Made by a program: the position numbers and the translations under genes
Notes under the pieces: generated by a model
Seen by the model: only the letters and a program-made list of their open reading frames with translations
Told to the model about the DNA's origin: nothing
Database searches by the model: none
Assembly: GCF_024359545.1 (NCBI RefSeq)
Contig: NZ_JAKQZG010000004.1
Location: forward strand, 310,001 to 374,000
Source of the DNA: Jiella marina
GTDB taxonomy: Bacteria > Pseudomonadota > Alphaproteobacteria > Rhizobiales > Rhizobiaceae
Direction: 5' to 3'
DNA: 64,000 bases
In this document: positions 62,309-64,000 of the stretch, in pieces
Layout of the letters: every line of letters starts with the position of its first letter
How positions within the stretch are numbered: position 1 is the stretch's first letter

Positions 62309-62946
62309 GGAGTTTTCCGTGTCTTGTCGCCACCGCAGGCCTGATCGAGCACCGCGTGAATGAGCGAGAGATGTGTAATCTCGACGAAGCCGTAGCTCGT
62401 CGAATCCACGAAGAAGTTGAGGTCGCCGAGACCGCGGAGGGCATTGTCGGGAGAAAAGCCCGACAAGGTGACGACCTCCATGTCGCGGCCGCGCGCCGTC
62501 GCTACCGCGTTGAGGATGTTCGGCGAGCGCCCCGAACTGCTGATCGCCATCAGAAGGTCGCCCGGCTGTCCGTGAATGCCGATCTGGGTCGAGAAGACGT
62601 TCTCATAGCCGAGATCGTTGCTCAGGCAGGTGAGGGCGGCCGCATCGTTGAAAGCCATCGCGCGAAGCGATCCGTTCTTGGCGTAGTCGATCGCCATATG
62701 GCTCGCGATAGCGGCGCTTCCGCCATTGCCGATGAAGACGAGCTTGCCCGGCCCGGCCGCGATATCGAGCGCGCGGTCCACGACCCGGTCGATGGCGACG
62801 CCGAGCGGAACGCCCTGGCCGCTGCGATCGATCACGCTGGTCGACTGTCCCAGACGAGACAATTCCTCGAAATAGGCGTCGATCGCGACATTCGGCGAAT
62901 CGAAGGTCTCAGGCAGGGAAGCGGAGCGTGCGGTCATTCTCGTCAT
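62305..62946 (-). CDS. gmhA: phosphoheptose isomerase GmhA (SIS domain)
   Basis: 213 residues, SIS fold: FIGNGGSAAIASHMAIDYAKNG near residue 90, ALTCLSNDLGYENVFSTQI and AISSSGRSPNILNAV, with a C-terminal ITHLSLIHAVLD helix carrying the conserved His. It converts sedoheptulose 7-phosphate to D-glycero-D-manno-heptose 7-phosphate, the first step of all ADP- or GDP-heptose routes. It is the first gene of the heptose set, overlapping the fusion gene by 4 bases. Confidence 0.9.
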   Translation of the reverse strand: MTRMTARSASLPETFDSPNVAIDAYFEELSRLGQSTSVIDRSGQGVPLGVAIDRVVDRALDIAAGPGKLVFIGNGGSAAIASHMAIDYAKNGSLRAMAFNDAAALTCLSNDLGYENVFSTQIGIHGQPGDLLMAISSSGRSPNILNAVATARGRDMEVVTLSGFSPDNALRGLGDLNFFVDSTSYGFVEITHLSLIHAVLDQACGGDKTRKTP

Positions 62947-63041
62947 TCGAAACTGGCGGCGGCGCCGATACGATCAGCGAAACGCATGAAAACTGAATTC
63001 CGGAGCCGGCGGCCTGCAATACCGGCCGCCTCTCGGCGCGT

Positions 63042-63995
63042 TCAGGTCGCGCTCGTCCTCCACCGTTCCACAGCCTGACGCAGGCCATCATCGAGAACGA
63101 TGCGAGGGACGAAGCCCAACTCGCCGGTCAATCTACGCGTATCGGCGACGATGCATGGCGCGTCGCCGGCTCGTTTCGCACGACTGCCGATTCGCAGCAA
63201 GTCGGCGCGTCCGGTGATGTCGGCAATTCTTCGTGCAATTTCAGCAATCGAGACCGCCACGCCTCGGGCAATGTTGATCGGTCCTTCCACGTCACTGAAC
63301 AGGAGGGCGACCAGCGCCTCTCCCGCATCCTCCACCGCCATGTAGTCCCGCAGGAGATCGCCGGGACCGGTCTCGGCAACTTCGCCTCGGCAAAGCTTGC
63401 CGATCAGGTCGGGGACCAGCCGGGTCGGTTTTTCGCCGGGGCCATAGAGAAAAAACAGACGGGCGTGGGCCGCCGATATCCAAGCGCTTCGGCGCGCTTC
63501 TTCGACGTGGCGAAACAGGCCGATCTTCGCGTCCGCATAGGCGGTGACGGGCAGGAGCGGCGTTTCGGTTTCGTGGCAGGGGGCGGATGAGGCGGCGTAT
63601 TCGGCACAACTGCCCGCTGTCACGAAACGCTTGCCCTCCGCACGGAGGAAGGCGTCGAGCAGGCGTTTGCTGGCGGCGAGCCACGCGGCGTTCTCGTCGC
63701 CCGTCAAATAGCTGCCGGCCTGTGTGTGCCAGGCGAGGTGCAGGAGCATATCGGGTCGCGCCTGCGCCATCAGCGCCTCGGGATCGTCGGTGAGGAGATC
63801 ATGGCGCAGCCATTCGATCCGGCTTCCGCGAGGCGAGGGGCGCGGCGGCTGGGTGGTTGTACAGAGGATGGTGAGATCTGCGCGGCTCTCAAGCGCTGCA
63901 AGGACACTCCGCCCGACGAAACCGCCCGCTCCGGTGAGAAGAACACGCCCCCGACCGCCTTCATCCGGTCGCCATGCTTCCCGCCTCCTCGTCAT
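63042..63995 (-). CDS. NAD-dependent epimerase/dehydratase (extended SDR)
   Basis: 317 residues: VLLTGAGGFVGRSVLAAL (dinucleotide loop), LLHLAWHTQAGSYL, VTAGSCAEYAASSAPCHE, the catalytic YADAK near residue 153, and RLFFLYGPGEKPTRLVP. The THxxW/EYAxx features resemble 4-keto-sugar reductases and epimerases of glycan clusters. A GC-rich 7-bp hairpin GGCGGCC/GGCCGCC lies between it and gmhA (about 63009-63031). The start is close to the right edge, so the operon very probably continues beyond the window. Confidence 0.85.
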   Translation of the reverse strand: MTRRREAWRPDEGGRGRVLLTGAGGFVGRSVLAALESRADLTILCTTTQPPRPSPRGSRIEWLRHDLLTDDPEALMAQARPDMLLHLAWHTQAGSYLTGDENAAWLAASKRLLDAFLRAEGKRFVTAGSCAEYAASSAPCHETETPLLPVTAYADAKIGLFRHVEEARRSAWISAAHARLFFLYGPGEKPTRLVPDLIGKLCRGEVAETGPGDLLRDYMAVEDAGEALVALLFSDVEGPINIARGVAVSIAEIARRIADITGRADLLRIGSRAKRAGDAPCIVADTRRLTGELGFVPRIVLDDGLRQAVERWRTSAT

Positions 63996-64000
63996 GCCCG

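Overview
The window is GC-rich, densely coded chromosomal DNA from an alphaproteobacterium, almost certainly of the order Hyphomicrobiales (Rhizobiales). The markers are cpdR beside an N-formylglutamate amidohydrolase, a suhB/mmgR-like sRNA next to an inositol-monophosphatase-family gene, glnII with a DUF2735 partner, cobS/cobT downstream of bolA and a J-domain gene, olsB, and an rpoH2-type sigma factor with an EcfG-type promoter. A marine or surface genus such as those in Aurantimonadaceae would fit, but genus is not resolved. No insertion sequence, prophage, CRISPR array or rRNA was seen; one tRNA (Val, GAC) is present.

Bases 1-15,800: housekeeping and stress genes. In order: siroheme synthase (cut by the left edge), an SH3 exported protein, a D-2-hydroxyacid dehydrogenase, tRNA-Val, cpdR, N-formylglutamate amidohydrolase, the sRNA, a HisN/SuhB-type phosphatase, an alpha/beta hydrolase, a CoxG-like protein, a tight plus-strand run of rRNA methyltransferase, TrmH-family methyltransferase and lspA, then an AcuI-type reductase, olsB, and a 1059-residue protein fusing an ammonium channel to PAS-GGDEF-EAL.

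Bases 16,100-27,900: a glycine betaine/proline ABC importer (proX, proW, proV) near a homocysteine S-methyltransferase that could use the imported betaine; small DUF proteins; a class A penicillin-binding protein; a SulP anion transporter with its own XRE regulator; bolA and a J-domain protein.

Bases 28,100-45,350: cobS and cobT, the ATPase and VWA subunits of aerobic cobaltochelatase, separated by an unexpected RTX-repeat protein; glnII with a well-matched sigma-54 promoter; tlyA and an RlmD/TrmA-type methyltransferase; dedA; a phosphatase-like protein that has lost its catalytic cysteine; then a Suv3-like helicase, an S4 protein, fdxA, carD and rpoH2, the last behind a GGAAC-N16-CGTT promoter.

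Bases 45,363-64,000 (right edge): one long minus-strand run of 18 genes, mostly overlapping by 4-14 bases or closely spaced, devoted to unusual sugars. It holds a full set for GDP-D-glycero-D-manno-heptose (gmhA, a nucleotidyltransferase-GmhB fusion, hddA), a GDP-sugar 4,6-dehydratase-like protein, two RfbC-type epimerases, three other short-chain epimerases/reductases, three methyltransferase-fold proteins, a B12-type radical SAM protein, two PhyH-type oxygenases, and an orphan thiamine-diphosphate E1 alpha/beta pair. The only recognisable glycosyltransferase is a TPR-SPINDLY (OGT-like) protein at the distal end. This suggests that a heavily tailored heptose or deoxy-heptose is made here and perhaps attached to protein. 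It is the most interesting part of the window.
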